The notes: a model not told the origin generated them from the letters alone. 64,000 nucleotides of DNA from Atriophallophorus winterbourni (GCA_013407085.1 JACCGJ010006285.1:1-64000), one strand, 5' to 3'; shown: positions 42,650-56,299, counted from the stretch's first letter. Program-made: numbers and translations.

Positions 42650-44990
42650 GTTCGCTATCAACGGAGGAAGTCGTAAATCAACAATCACGTTTAAAGGACT
42701 TCTGTGCTCAAACGATCACATGGTAAACCGGCTACACTCAATCAACTCAATACATGTCAACCCAGTTTTATCAGTGATCGCACGCTTTAAGTTTAACAGT
42801 TTACACGGAAGAGCTAAAATGAGAGAGCATTTAAATTAGATGGATCTGCATTACCAAAAATCATTGTATAAACCGAAGAAATGTGGATATGCCACATTCT
42901 TGATAGATTTTCTTTAAACTAGAAACCTGTGGTAATCTTTTAAGATGTTCGCTTTTCAAACCGGTAGTGATGTGAAAGGGATAGGGATTTGAGCACCACA
43001 ATATAATTTGCGCCTCTTATTAACCACAAATCTTAAATATTTAAGAGGCTGTATACAGAATAAAATTTTTATTACATGTGTTCGACTTTTAACATCGACA
43101 TATTTGAAAAGATTTCGTCATGCTGTGTAAATTATTTCATAAACTAAACCATCCGGTAAAGTGCTTTTCACACGGAGATAAGCTGAGCTCTCATACACAC
43201 GACTAAATGTCGGTGGTACATCATCATTTTGGCGTAAATTGTAACACGTTTTTTTATTTTTGTCGCTGCCTTTTCATGCCCGAAACAAATCATTTACGAG
43301 TGTGCACTACCAAATAAGTTTGACTATTTCTTTTAAACACACGCTTTAGACATAATCTCGACACCGTAAGAAATAGAATGCTTAACTTAAAAATTGAAGG
43401 ATCCGTAATGAAGCTAACGCGATGGAAAGCAACGATTGGTCACTTACCCAAGTATTTTTTTCTAACTGATTGGCATGCGTAATTAGTACGGTATTTGATT
43501 TCGAAAACTTGCGAATAAAGCTTTTTTCCTTGTTCTGTACGGAACACGTGCACTTCAAAACGTGTCAGGTTAATTCAAGGGCGTTTTGCGAAATGTTAAC
43601 AAGCGTGGCTGTAATCGAAAATTTGACAACCTCGGCTATTTTGCAATTAAATTGTANNNNNNNNNNNNNNNNNNNNTGTTTGCTGTTTCTATGCAATCCC
43701 TATATTTTAGCCTATGGTTACCATTAAAACTTTGAATTACTTTGAATTACTTTGAACTTAACATAATAGGATTAATATTGTATGTCAGTGAGATCAATAA
43801 GGATTTCCCTCAACATAATCTATAATTGATTGATGTGCAAGTTTAGTGTGAAATTCACTGAGAAACAATGGAGCAGATGGTGCTGTCTATCGGTCATTTT
43901 CTAGCTGAATTGACATTATAAATGACAGTAGCTACAGGTGGTCTTCTGTCAAGTTATAGATTAATCAATTGATTCGTTTCATTCACAATGAAAGAATGTT
44001 GCAATCTGTTACCGAGTCAAAGCAATTATATGTTGCCCAGTAATCTGGTTGTTCCTGGAAATGGATAATATGTTGGTAATTTTAAGAAGAATGTGCACCT
44101 AATGCTCAATGTATAAACTTACTGGCGTTTATAATAGCTCCACGAGTAATAGTTATATAAACTCAACGCGTCAGATGTTTCAGAAGCATCAGCATGGACA
44201 GATATTCGGTCACAATAAGCTAAAGCTTTGCTCCGGTAGTGAGAACAAAGAAAACGGATGAATTAATACATAATCGAATAGCTGTAGTTGGCCTCATCAA
44301 TAACTAAGAGGTACACTAAGGGTGGACCGTAAAACAATAGATACGTGGATTGGAAACGGTGCAGTCGTGGTGGCAAACTTTGGATTCCTTGTTCATGAGG
44401 TAGTGAGTCAAAAATGTAATGGAAGTTTGAATAGGAATTGTGTTTTGCTCCGATAAATTTCACCTCGTCATACTGTTGAAGTGCTACGTTTACTAGCGAC
44501 GAGTATTAATCTCCAGCTTTTGGGATATATAAAGTAAACCAATTTGCGACACAACAAAATACCTGAAATTGCCGAAACGGCCGACGACAATAACAGCAGA
44601 TCCACGAGAATTTGGGTTTAAAAAGAATTTTATGAGAACGGCTTGATCGACAACATCTTTACGAGTATATACAGATGGAAAACATCATCCGATGTTGAAC
44701 AGTATGCAATTCTTCAAGGTGCCTTAATGAACCCAACGTGGTCAGGGCTTGAATCTACAAGTTTGGCGAATTGACAACCGCTACAGACATTTTGAGGACA
44801 GCGTTGGGGATACGGGATCTGCCATGATCTCTTCATAAACGTTGAACCAATCGGGGTTTACTTGTGCGATGATATTCGTGGATCATCGTGCTTAGCGTTT
44901 GGTAGGATAACGCAATCCACACGTTTATGCGAAAAGCGCGAACGAGGTAGTTAATGCTGAATCACGTGTCCTCAACGGTTATGTGAACAG
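42650..44990. other. no recognised gene; contains assembly gap
   Basis: AT-rich, without recognised exon or repeat apart from three TTTGAATTAC units at 43730-43755. 20 unknown bases lie inside. Confidence 0.4.
43657..43676. other. 20-base run of N (assembly gap)
   Basis: Directly visible. The true length of missing sequence is unknown. Confidence 1.
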
Positions 44991-45029
44991 CGTACTGGAC
45001 AATTAGAACGGAAAACCAAATTTGACCTT

Positions 45030-47550
45030 GACTTACCAAAACTGTTCTTGGATGCCTCTGTCAATGCCCAATGCTTGGTTAACAAATTTGCCCAACTTGT
45101 CGCTGGGTGTGAGACAAAACGACGTCAGTTAATTGCCATTACTGAAACTTGTCTTAGCCCGAAAATCCACGATTGTGAGTTAGAGATTGATGGCATATCA
45201 CTGCTCCGCCGAGACCGTGCATCACGTGAAGGAGGTGTGGCATTCTATAATGATCAGAGACTAAAATGCAGAGAACTCCGGGATTACGACTTGGTGCTTC
45301 ATGACACGCTAAGGTGCTTGTTGACAACTACTACAGGCGAAGATAGCAAAATGGGGTAATTTATCGTCCACCAGCAGCCCGAATGTGTAGAATACGACTT
45401 TAATCGACAAGCTACTTTTGATTATCTCGAGATATCATAATAAAATCTTGATCATGGGAGACTTCAATCTGCTTAAATTTTTCAGAACTCCAAGGCTACC
45501 ATCTTCCAGCAGCACTTTGAACACCGTGAATCACGTGGAGGAGTTGTGATCAGAGACTCAAATGCAGAGAACTCACGGATTCCGACTTGGTGTTTCATGA
45601 CGCTTGCTGATAAAGACTACAGGAGAAGATTGCACAAACGGGGTAATTTATCGTCCACCAGCAGCCCAGAGAGTGTATGATACGACTCAACTCGACATGC
45701 TACGCTTGATGGCCTCGAGATATCATACCAGAACGTTGATCAAGGGAGACTTTAATTTGTCCAACCTACTGAAGACTAACATAATTTCTCAGACATCCAC
45801 GGCTGGAATATTCAAGAAGTTCTGTGAACAAATTCCCTTTCATAATCACGTGGGATGCAACACAAGATACAGAGGAAGAGATATGCCTTCAATGTTCGAT
45901 CTGATCTTGACAACTGAAGAAGACTTCTGCGAAAACAGAACATACAATTGTCCGCTAGGTTAGAGCAACCATTTGGTCTTGAATTTCGGCTATCTATGTC
46001 AACCAGAGAGAACAAACGATACAACAAAATAATCAGAAAAGCGTGCTTATCTAAATTGTCAAACTCCAGAATATTAATTAACGATTGGCAAATTGAAAGC
46101 CTAGGAGTAAAAGAGCAGTGGTCCAGCATTTTGATCAAGCTTAACCGGGAAATCAACTCTAAATCAGCATTCTTATCTAAACAGTGTGGAGATGCATTCG
46201 GATTCAAAATCCGCATTCACACTCGGAAATGGATTGAAATGCGAAATATGGCTTGGGTAATCCATCGCCGGTTAAACACCGGAACCATACGTAAGACCTT
46301 CGAGCACTTATAAACCATGTTTTTAAACTTATTACTGGAGATAAAATACAGCATCAAGCCGATATACGGTCTAAAATGGCGCGAAATCGAAACCTCCTTT
46401 ACGAGATTTTGAACAAACAGTGTTCAGTTAAACCAGGAGTTGCGGCCTCACGGACGCACTCTGGAATGGCCACCAATCTAGTTGACACCGCGGATGTTCT
46501 CGTAAATTATTATGCGACAGTATTTTATCCTAAGCAACGCGTGGATCCGAGAATAACGCATTTTATACAATTAGACTCGACTAAAGTTGAATTCCAGAAA
46601 ATCCCTTGGTGATGAAAAAATTACCCCAAATATACTCAATCATCATGCACTATTTCTATGTGGACCTCTGACTCAGTTATTCTGCGAATAACTATTCCAA
46701 ATTTTCATTACGATGGGATGGAAATCCGATATAATCTCCTCGATTTTCAAAGGCGGGGCGAGTTCAGAGCCCGTAAATTACAGGCCTGATACCCTGTTGT
46801 CGACCGTCTCCCAGGTGCTCTAAAGGATCATGGCTAACAAACTGAGAAAATACCTTGAAGAAAATAAGCAATTCTTCGGTGCGCATCAAGGTTTTAGAAA
46901 GCAATACTCCTCCCATACTAACCATCTCCTTACTCATGACGATTTGACTCGAGCAACAGATGTTTGGACATCATCCATGTATGTTACACTTGAGATGTCG
47001 AAAGCATTTGACCATGTAAACCACAGTTTTCCCTTGCAGAATCTGGAACGTTGTGGTATCACTGGCAGAAAATTAGCCTTTTTAGAAAATTACCTGACTG
47101 ACCGGCTTGTTCGAGTCTTTGTGGACGGTGCTTTATCGGCGACGGTAGCCATAACATTTGGGATGCCAATGATATACCGGCTCTCATCAAATGTAAGATC
47201 GTACTGTCAGCGGAGGATTTAAAAGTGTGGTTGAGGATAAATTAGCTGGAAGACTGCGAACTGCTCCAGAAGGATCTGGATAACCTCCAAGTTTAGTCCC
47301 TAAAAATCGCCTATTTTTCACTTTCAAAAAGTGTCACATGTTAAACTTTGTAAAATATGTGGCGTTCCAATATTTTCTTGATGCACACAGCCTCTCGTGG
47401 ACCATGGAACAGAAGGACTTAGGTATGTTGATAAGCAACACCCTTGTGATGTCGAGCCACCTCATCTCCGTCTATCGCAAAACATCACGGAAATTGTCAA
47501 TCTTAACGATCAGCCTCAAAACTAAGATAAGTGATTATCAGGCATCCACC
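45030..47550 (+). mobile_element. CR1-like LINE ORF2, near full span, inactivated
   Basis: An apurinic-type endonuclease comes first: ITETCLSPKIHDCELEIDG, LLRRDRASREGGVAFY, GVIYRPP, KGDFNLSNLL. A linker follows, then the reverse transcriptase from about 46730: IFKGGASSEPVNYRPDTLLS, AHQGFRKQYSSHTNHLL, YVTLEMSKAFDHVNHS. About 15 residues around GVPQGS are deleted near 47165, and the FADD box has become SAED (about 47205). The end matches 27930-28240. A 250-bp part of the endonuclease is tandemly duplicated. Stops and frameshifts throughout. Confidence 0.85.
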
Positions 47551-47554
47551 ATGT

Positions 47555-48010
47555 ACTGCTTTATGGATGGGAGACGTGGCCGCTGAGGTCACAGGATGTA
47601 CGATCTTTAGATGCGTTCGACCATTGGTGCCTTAGGGTAATCTTGGGTATCCGATATACTGACCGAGTATCTAACACTGCCGTTCGAGCGCGAAACAAAT
47701 TACCGCTTTCCGTTTACATCCAACGTCGAAGATTACACTGTTTTGGCCACGTCCTCCGAAAGACAGATTCAGAACTCACGAATTCGTCCTCCACCCCAAA
47801 CCCGTTTGTTCCTGTCGTCGGCGACAAGGTGGTCAATTGAAGAACTGGCTATCGACTGTGATGGAGGATGTAGACGACCTAGGACGTATCACCGTCTACG
47901 GCGTTCGAAGGTGGGAACGAGACTAAAATAAGATCTGCAACAGTCTCGCCTCCGATCGACACGCGTGGGATGGCATGATTCGAAACATCAAATGGATCCA
48001 GCTGCACCAA
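47555..48010 (+). mobile_element. C-terminal piece of a second LINE lineage
   Basis: YGWETWPLRSQDVRSLDAFD, HWCLRVILGIRY, RRLHCFGHVLRKT: the RTE/Jockey-like C-terminal blocks, not CR1. It joins the CR1-like copy abruptly at about 47555. Confidence 0.7.
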
Positions 48011-48639
48011 ACTAAAGGTAAATTAAGTAATGAGCATGATCAAACCGTGAACATCGAACATTCTTTATTGGGAGTATTTTCTACGCCACCTTAAATGACG
48101 TTCAAGAATCCGTTTTGCGAAGAACACTGGCAAATACGAACCAATATACACACTTCCTAATGCTTAAAACCAATTGTTTTCAAACGTTTTGCATCCCCTG
48201 TGCTTATTTCCGATTAATGCTAACATTTATAGTCGCGAAGCATCGACCAACATTTCCGCGTGTGTCACAGAGTGACTCTGTGTGGTCCCGTAATTCTCTG
48301 AGTGGTTCAATCACCTTCGTTTTCCGCGTTCGTGGCAAAAAACTATCAAAGCTCATTCTTCCTGCCTGGTTACCAACTGATTGCATGGGTAAATTATTAA
48401 TGATGATCAAATGTTTACTTAAATAGCTAAACTCTCCGATCGTCAGGATTAATTTACATACAACACTCAGAATTCTTGCTGAACGGTCATGTATAATTGG
48501 AAAAAAACATGCAAAATACATAGGGTATTTGCTCGTAAATTTTTTACCGAATTAGGGTGAATAAATAAAACGTAAAGGTTATGATTCCTAATTCCATTTT
48601 GTATTATTTTGTATTTCCGTGTAATTGATGCCAGTGAAA

Positions 48640-49150
48640 TTGGTCAAACACTTTCAAGATTCAAAATTCCAGAATTTATGCTATAAGAAGCTTGTAGCTG
48701 TACAACACCATAAGATATTTGTATAAGGACAATAAATATATATAGAAAATTGAGGCACTAGGAAGATCGACAGTCTTGTAGATAGAAAAAATGTCATGCG
48801 TTGTCTCGGTATAATGGAAAAATATTAGGACAAATATCATGTGAATTTGTTTAAATAATTTATATAAACTGTTTTTAGGGGGGAATTACTAAGCATAAAT
48901 TTATCCTGTTTGTTCCTGAAAATCCGTTCACTAGATGATTGCACAATATCTGACAGTAAGAAGTTCCATGTGAAACAAACGCGCGCCGAATAGAAGTAAC
49001 GACGGCAGTTCCGGTGAGAATGTAGTATATCCAATGCCAATGTGTGTGCGTGTGGTATGGCTTGAGCAGAGACAAAAATAGATGCCGCAGAGGATGAATC
49101 TTTGATTTCAATATTTTATATGTAAGGATTGAATCCAATCAAATCCGTCT
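48640..49150 (-). mobile_element. LINE 3' end
   Basis: The minus strand contains YKILKSKIHPLRHLFLSLLK, IYYILTGTAVVTSIRRAFVS and the 3' terminus CATAAATTCTGGAATTTTGA. Same lineage as 55840-56290. Confidence 0.6.
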
Positions 49151-49439
49151 GCCAGCCAGTGCATCCACATTGAGATGCACCGGTCGATAGTGTTGAACTC
49201 TCTGTGCATAGCGTTATTGAAAGCGAAAATTGGCGTACACATGCAAATGAACATAAACCGTGATGCGATATTTGATATATTCTACTTGTTGTGTACTATT
49301 ATTTTTTACATTTTTATTTACTCAATTATCCAGCGGTGTTGTGAATTGTTTTTTTCAGTCATAAACCCTTGAATCACTACAATTGGAATGCAAACTAAAG
49401 CACTTATATCTACTCGTAAATGATTGATTTAACATTAAT

Positions 49440-49760
49440 CTCAGAGTATTTACCATAGAAAATGACACTTGTTTCACCGAGTCCGTTCAACAGACTGATG
49501 AGCTATTCACAATCAGTTATTACAGAGTATTTGCGACTAGATATGCAGTGTCCATGCAAGAATTTCGAAACGTTTTAGATGCTCCAGTGGTGTTAGAGCA
49601 GCCATCGAGGAAAATAAATGGGAGAAAATCGCCAGTACCAGACGACATTACTACATTAACGCTCAAATTCTGTCATACTTCATTCTTTGGATATTTTTGT
49701 GAGGATTATTCAAATTTTTCCCTCGGTACTGGCACCAATCCATCGAGGTAACACAGTTAC
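49440..49760 (+). mobile_element. LINE reverse-transcriptase N-terminal fragment
   Basis: PSRKINGRKSPVPDDITTLT LKFC resembles the LxxLNxxKSPGPDGI(P) block that opens LINE reverse transcriptases. Nothing downstream continues it. Confidence 0.55.
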
Positions 49761-49799
49761 AATACTGCTACCGTTTGAACACTAGAAAGTGACACAGTT

Positions 49800-51600
49800 G
49801 TCGCTGGTAGCCACAGACTTCAAACGCATCGCAAATGTAGGAATGGATTTTCATCAGTTGACAGTACGAATATTGTAAAAATCGTTGTTCTAAAATCGAG
49901 TTGCTCTTAAACAAGCAAAGGAAAGACGGCATTGTCGGGAAACGGTACAAATGCATACAAAACTATCTTTGAAACTGATGAATCAGAGTTCGAGTGGATA
50001 TCACTTGTGGTGTGCCGCAAAGATCGTGTTTGAATCGATATTTTTCCCGATCCAACTGCAAGATTTTCAACGCCAAATGATAGCAAGCTGGTTTCGTTTG
50101 TCGTTTGCGAATCATCACCATCAACGCGTGTTTTCTGTTTACAATTAAGTGATTTAGGGGCAAGGTATTCTTTTATAAGTAATTTATTTGAAATTATTTG
50201 AAAAATTTACTTGTACGGAAAATGACTTTCTAGTATGTGTGTGTATCTTATATTCTTCTTGAAAATGGTTCAAGAGAAATTTACCGGATCTAATTATAAG
50301 TTACGATGTTAGTTAACATGGAAATTTAGTGCTTCGAGAATGTGTCCATTATGAGGTTTTTGCTAATTTTGATTGTAATTGAAAATCAAGGAAATGTCAC
50401 AAGTTGTGTGACACGCAATATCCCCAGGTAAATCAGAACCCAACGAGTATTTGTCAACAAATGTGGTACTGTATTGAGACAATCAAGATATAGGAAAAAC
50501 ATACCTCAATTATTGGGTTCAACTTGGTAAAAATCCGGGTCACTGTCAAAATAATATGGTGAACGTTCCAAGTTACGTAACCGAGTCTAAATGAAAGCAA
50601 AGTTCAAATTTCCGAACGTCCCACGCGATCGAGTTTACCGAAAATTGTGCTCAGTAAATCAAGGTCAAAATAAGCAAAACGGTTCATAAAGCGCTAGGGT
50701 GATGACAGGCCAGAAAAGCAGTGTCAATGATGAGCTTAACGGAACAAAACTTGCTAACACCACCCCTCAAATCCTCAAAGGCTTTCTTTCCACGCTGAAT
50801 TTTTGTTTATTCCATCCTTTATCACATCTACTTCATCTTCTGGAACATAGATCATACAGTGCACAATAAGTCTAAACTCTTTACCGACCCTAGCAGTGGC
50901 AGACTTTCGGACGAAAGTCAACTTTGTAGGTTCTGTCATATGCTCCAAACAAAAGGGAACTGAATCATGAATTTGGCGATAAAACTTACAACCTGCCGCT
51001 GCTTTCCTAGAACTCCCAGAAACCAGATCGCCCCGTAGCTACGAGCTAAAACCTGTTGCTGCATCCTTTCGGACAGAAAAAATCTCGGTTAACTAGCTAA
51101 CTTAATCCAGGATTTAAAGGTGCTCCTGTAAAAGCACGATAGCGTTGAGGTCACGTTCTCGTTGTTCAAATAGTCCTGTCCTGTCTATCTTTTGTGGCCT
51201 AAAATAACTACGTAAAATTGTGCGGTGTACTTAACATTAAACTGCCAAAACGTGAACTATATAGTCCAGGGTTTGGGTTGTTATTTAGTATCCTGGAAAC
51301 GGTGGCGATGTGAAATCGACACATAATGCAACAAAATAAGTCTTGTACGAGAGAGTGAGGTTTGTGAATGGCGGGATTGGAGGTAATTAAAATATGCCAT
51401 ACCATTAACGGCTTCAGACAGAAAAGATGTCTGTAATGACAGACGGCAATCATCCCAATTGCTCATGCGGTTGTTTAATTCACTCACTCAGTTCAAAATG
51501 CGTTCTTCATTTTCAGAGGTGAGCAAAATTACTGAGGTGTATCATTGTTTATTAGTCGAGGCATTCTGATGGAAATAAATGTCATCACTCTGTTCGAAAT
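49800..51600. other. no recognised feature
   Basis: No exon, RNA or mobile element recognised. Confidence 0.35.
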
Positions 51601-51631
51601 TATTTGTTTGCCTTGAAATTTGGTACTAAAT

Positions 51632-51960
51632 AATTCAATTCAATTCAATTCAATTTTAATGGTCGAAAAAGCATATAGCTTTACAAAAACCACTGAATAA
51701 TATGGGAATTACGAATAACATGAGTAGTAAAAACGGGATTTGTTTGCTTACTGAGCAGTTCGGGAATCAGGTAAACATCCATGGGGCAGAAACTGTTTTC
51801 AATCGGTTGGATGGCACATGTAAATCCATGGGTTCAAGATGTATAGTTCAATTGGATGCATGAGTTCAAATTTCAAAGCTGTAATGGTGTAGAATATATA
51901 TGTTCAATGTTTGGATAGGTTGACATGAATTTCTCCATGTTCGATTTGAATATATCCAAG
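51632..51960 (-). mobile_element. LINE 3' end with pentanucleotide-like tail
   Basis: The tail ATTCAATTCAATTCAATTC is followed on the plus strand by TTAATGGTCGAAAAAGC and TTTACAAAAACCAC, the same layout as LINE 3' ends at 34560, 38160 and 60760. No coding part is recognisable. Confidence 0.5.
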
Positions 51961-51999
51961 TTTGTGAAAAGAGGTTCATTGCACAAGATGTGGGAATGT

Positions 52000-53590
52000 G
52001 TTGATTAGTTCCGAATCATTTTCAGCAATCAAATATCCGCTAGATGGATTTTTATCCCCAGGTGACAGGCTTCATCCGCTCGAACATCCTGATTCCTGGG
52101 TGCTGTCCACCCAACTTGGTTCAGTCGCATGTGAAGCGAAGGCCATTTATGTAGCCCAGGATATGTAATTATTCCCAGGGAGTTCGATGCGCTCGGTATA
52201 TCGGAACACTCCATACCCTGTAGATAATCATTCGCACCGACATATCGACTGAATATAACTTAAACTCGTGAAATCTTGAATTACCTTGAATTAAAAGTCC
52301 CTTTATTTTCGCTAACCTTCGTGCTACGCGTGCGACGAGAATTATGGAAACCACGTTGAGGACTTCAGCACAGTCAGAAATTATTGGAGAACACGGCAAG
52401 CACAAGGGTTGTCGAATTTCCAACTGTTCTCAGTACAATGGGCATTTCACGGTTGTTTTCGTGCTACACCTCTGATTTGAAAAAGAAACATAATTGTAAT
52501 CCGTGACTGGACGTTAAAATTGTGAGTTAACTGTTAAACATGGTTCTGAAATCAAACCCCGATGTTCATGTGCTAAATCACATGGTTAATTCTAGCGGAG
52601 GGCTTAACACTAGCGACGGATTGCCGATAAAGTGTAAGTAGTTTAAAAAAGGTGCGAGAATAAGTTTTTGTATGAAAACTGCTCGACTGTTGCGTTGTGT
52701 TTATATGAAGATATGCTCTGTGCCGAATAAGCTTTGGTACGCAAAACTGTAAAAGGAGATCCCGGGTTGACTTGCAAGGTGACAAGTCAGAGAAACTTTA
52801 TCACATGGGCAAAATTAATTTTTCATATATTTACCCTTCTTCCCATTAATCGATACCTATTTCAGCTATACTTTTCTCAAAACGAAACGGTCAAATAGTC
52901 AGGAATTTAGCGTGAAAATTTTAAACTTGGCCTTGTGACACTTCAATATGGAAAAGTAATCAAACAACCTTCAATTGACACCCATTTTGCTCTCTAAACC
53001 GGAAGGCGTCAACCGGCATGATTCTGGTTGAGTTTACGCAATCTACAAACGAGCAACTCACTGGTGATTAGCTATGAATTTTCAAATATCACCTTATGCA
53101 ATATGATGCTCAACATATTTTACACCTTTTAACCTTTCCTACTCGCATCAACAAAACAGGTGTGAGAAGTTGAATGCGATTGTGACAGTCAACATATTTC
53201 TGAATTAAACCGATTATTTATCTTGCATTAAATTCATTCTACACAGTTCGACAGATTATATGTTACATCCGCAAGCAAGTTCTTGTTGTCGTATTGATGC
53301 TTGTATTATAATTATTATGTAGCTCATGATTAGCCAAATCGGCAGGAGTAAACGCAAATCTTGGCGGTCACTAAACGTCTCTATACAGTCATGTTGCCTT
53401 ATTAACAATTTCGAATTCAGTGAAAATGATTGGCGCAGGCCGACTGGCTCGATGTGTGAACATGGGAGCGTCTTAATGTATTGTGTATAATTGCAAGTGG
53501 TGAGAAAGTATTTCATCAGGCCAATCGAGACTAAATCGTGTTCCCTATTTGAAGGTCTATTACACTACCTGCAGCTCTATCCAATATTAA
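52000..53590. other. no recognised feature
   Basis: No exon, RNA or mobile element recognised. Confidence 0.35.
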
Positions 53591-53599
53591 TCACGAAAG

Positions 53600-54000
53600 C
53601 CTCGCGTTTCGCACCCACTTGTCCTTATCATCAACTCCACTAAGGACGGTCCCAAGCCCGTCTGAGAAAGGAGGAGGGTTGGGCTTAGGGCTAGCAACCC
53701 TATCCCGTAAAACCTACATGGCTACGGAAACGATGACAACAGATCCGTGGTTCGGTCATGTCTGCAGGATGGATCCCAGTTCGCATACGAAGGTAGCCAT
53801 GCACTGGCATCCGCAAGGTAAACGAAAAAGGGGACGTCCCAAGGAAACTTGGCGCAGAACGTTGGAACGCGAACTACATGCACAAGGATTCACGGTGCAG
53901 ACGGCAACGGAAGCAGCGACAGACCGGAACCACTGGCGTGAAGTTGTCTTCGCCTCATGTGCCACCCGGCTCGGAGAGGACTGAATGTCCTTATCATCCA
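53600..54000 (+). mobile_element. RTE-like LINE C-terminus
   Basis: PWFGHVCRMDPSSHTKVAMH, GKRKRGRPKETWRRTLEREL and a TATEAATDRNHWREVV block, the diagnostic C-terminal region of RTE-type proteins. It is followed 140 bp later by a family C ribozyme. Confidence 0.8.
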
Positions 54001-54134
54001 GGTTCTTCCCTCAGGTCATCGTCAATCGAGTAGGGAGAGGGTTAACGACGAACAACTGAACAAACGCAATGAATGGACAAACAAACAACGTGTAAAAAAC
54101 CCACGAATCACACACGCAAATCAATTAGAAAGAA

Positions 54135-54180
54135 GTTTTGCTGATGATGTCATCTAGCTTGATGACGAAACGTCCGGAAC
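54135..54180 (+). ncRNA. hammerhead ribozyme motif, family C, intact
   Basis: Stem I GTTTTG (54135-54140) pairs fully with CGGAAC (54175-54180), two pairs being G-U. Core CTGATGA, stem II GTCATC, loop TAGCTT, GATGAC (6 perfect pairs), GAAAC, cleavage triplet GTC (54172-54174). Only stem III is minimal and must pair between molecules through ACGT. Confidence 0.8.
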
Positions 54181-54199
54181 AATCAATGACAGCTGAACG

Positions 54200-55330
54200 A
54201 AAACCACTTGAACAACATCCACACACTGAGTTACAAGTGTTCTCTTCTATATCAGATCAATTTGTTAAACATTTATCATGTTCACGCATGGAAGCAAGAA
54301 CCCAACAAAAGCTAATTAGTCAAACGCGTTTATTACTCATATGACCAAGAGAGGGACACACCTTTTATAGGGGAATCAAGAAACCACAAACTGACCTCAG
54401 CATGTTTGTACCGTTTTTGATTTGATTTGCCAATCGATGTCGTGCCAACACATGGCTCGTTCGACAGAACTTAATCAGTTGTATGTCGTTCAATAACAGC
54501 TGACGTCGGCATCATCTGAGAAAAGTTCACATGCAATCCTTCCGAAATCTAAATTCTCACGAGTTTGTTTGTTGTTGTTGTAGATCGCTTCGGTGCTTCC
54601 TGCACTTGTGTTTCGTGGGAGGGTCGTACTCGATATATCATCCAAAATCTCCTGATTAGCATTCATCGCTAATGCATTTCACACCAACGTATGTAAATTC
54701 AAGCTCGAACGCCAGGTAGACTGGCACTATTCGGACAAATATCACGACTTGTGTTATTCAGCCAGTTGTTCCCGAATTGGTTTCAAATGTCAGTGAAATA
54801 TAAAGGCTAAAAGAGAGCTCAATCGACTAGGATAACCCACACATGTTTCCCTTGCGAATTCCCCCGATTATTACGAGAAATTACTCCTAAACACGAAACA
54901 CATTGCTAGGCTGTTGTTTGCTCTGGCTAATGACACGGTTTACCGTCAAAGTCTATAATTAATCCAACACTTGCGTGAAACGAATGTATTTTAATTACGT
55001 AAGAACTGAAAACGGCGCCAAGTTAGTGAATGAATAATAGTTCGTGACTTTATATTAAAAAAAGACACACTACATTTCATTCGTCTCAAGATTGTGTTGA
55101 TTAAATCCTAATAAGCAAAGGTTTGCTTTGTTTTTACAAGAGGTACATCGTCCAGCGATTAGAGAAAGAACACTGGATAGATCAAAATGTTTCTGTATAC
55201 ACTTCTCTGTAGAGCGGTGACTTTTGAAGAAAATATTTTCTTTCAATCGAATACGGATTACGTTTGTTACCGATTGTACAAAAAACGCAAAGTAACTTCC
55301 AACAATCAGTGTTCAGTAAATATGTGGATT
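54200..55330. other. no recognised feature
   Basis: No exon or repeat recognised until the AT tract and Y copy. Confidence 0.35.
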
Positions 55331-55342
55331 AAGTAACCAACA

Positions 55343-55361
55343 TATATATATATATATATAT
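55343..55361. repeat. (AT)n simple repeat
   Basis: Uninterrupted AT units. Confidence 0.9.
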
Positions 55362-55439
55362 TTCGTTGGGAGCATTGATGCGATCTAATAATATGAGTAG
55401 GTTGGTTTTGTGTGCATTTCTAATCCACATTCAGTAGAT

Positions 55440-55715
55440 GAGCACGGAAGTGCAATCGTGCAGTACTTCTGTGTTCTGTATCTAACATCTAGCTAAATTG
55501 ATGGGCCACCGGTATTAAGCTGCATGCTGGAACATACTGCAGTTTCACTGTCATTTCTATTTTCTTTTTATCTATTTCTATTTCCTTTATTCTTTCTGTT
55601 TTCTTTCTCATATCTGAGTAGGCCTGAGCAACCTGACAGTATCTTAACCCACGAGCAGTCTCTGACAGCGTGCACTTTGCCAGGATCAGGCTTGAGCTTT
55701 CATACCATATCATAC
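55440..55715 (+). mobile_element. SINE-like repeat Y, near full length
   Basis: GTGCAATCGTGCAGTACTTC, GGCCTGAGCAACCTGACAGT, CAGTCTCTGACAG, CCAGGATCAGGCTTGAGC and a CATACCATATCATACCA tail. Longer than other copies because of a TTTCTATTTC-rich run at 55555-55615. The only Y copy recognised outside the first 17 kb. Confidence 0.7.
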
Positions 55716-55839
55716 CAGTAGATGAGAGCGTCAGTCTAACTTCCTTCATGATGGATCGGTTTCCGGACTCATTTGTAGCACTGTAAAATCCTGTATGGAA
55801 GAAGCTCAAATGTCGATGTCGTCAGCGATTATTAGTCGA

Positions 55840-56290
55840 GCAAAGTGGCTCAATAAAGTTATATGAGCGGGTTGTAGGCTGCACTTACTAAGAACAAATA
55901 TATCCAGTTTGTTACTAAAAATCCTCTCACTAGATGATTGTGCGATTCGGACGGTAAAGAGTTCCATAAGAAACAAACGCGTACCGAATTGAAGAACTAA
56001 CGGCAGTTCCGGTGAGAATGTGGAATATTTGTGCCAAGTTGTGAATGCGTGTTGTATAACTTCACCGGAGGCGAAATAGATTCCTCGGAGAATAAATGCT
56101 TGATTTCAGTATTTTATAGGTGAGGATTAGATCTAATCGAACTCGTCTGCAAGCCAGTGTATTCTAATTAAGATGCATCAATCGTTCCTCATAAGAGGAG
56201 GCCCCGAAGGCTACCCACCATTTTAGTTGCTTTGTGATAAATCCTTTCTAGCATCTTGAAGTCCTTTCTATGGTAGCCTAGCTTGCACTG
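55840..56290 (-). mobile_element. LINE 3' end
   Basis: Parallels 48870-49150 base by base in blocks (AATCCTCTCACTAGATGATT, GGCAGTTCCGGTGAGAATGT). Confidence 0.6.
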
Positions 56291-56299
56291 AGAAATTAA

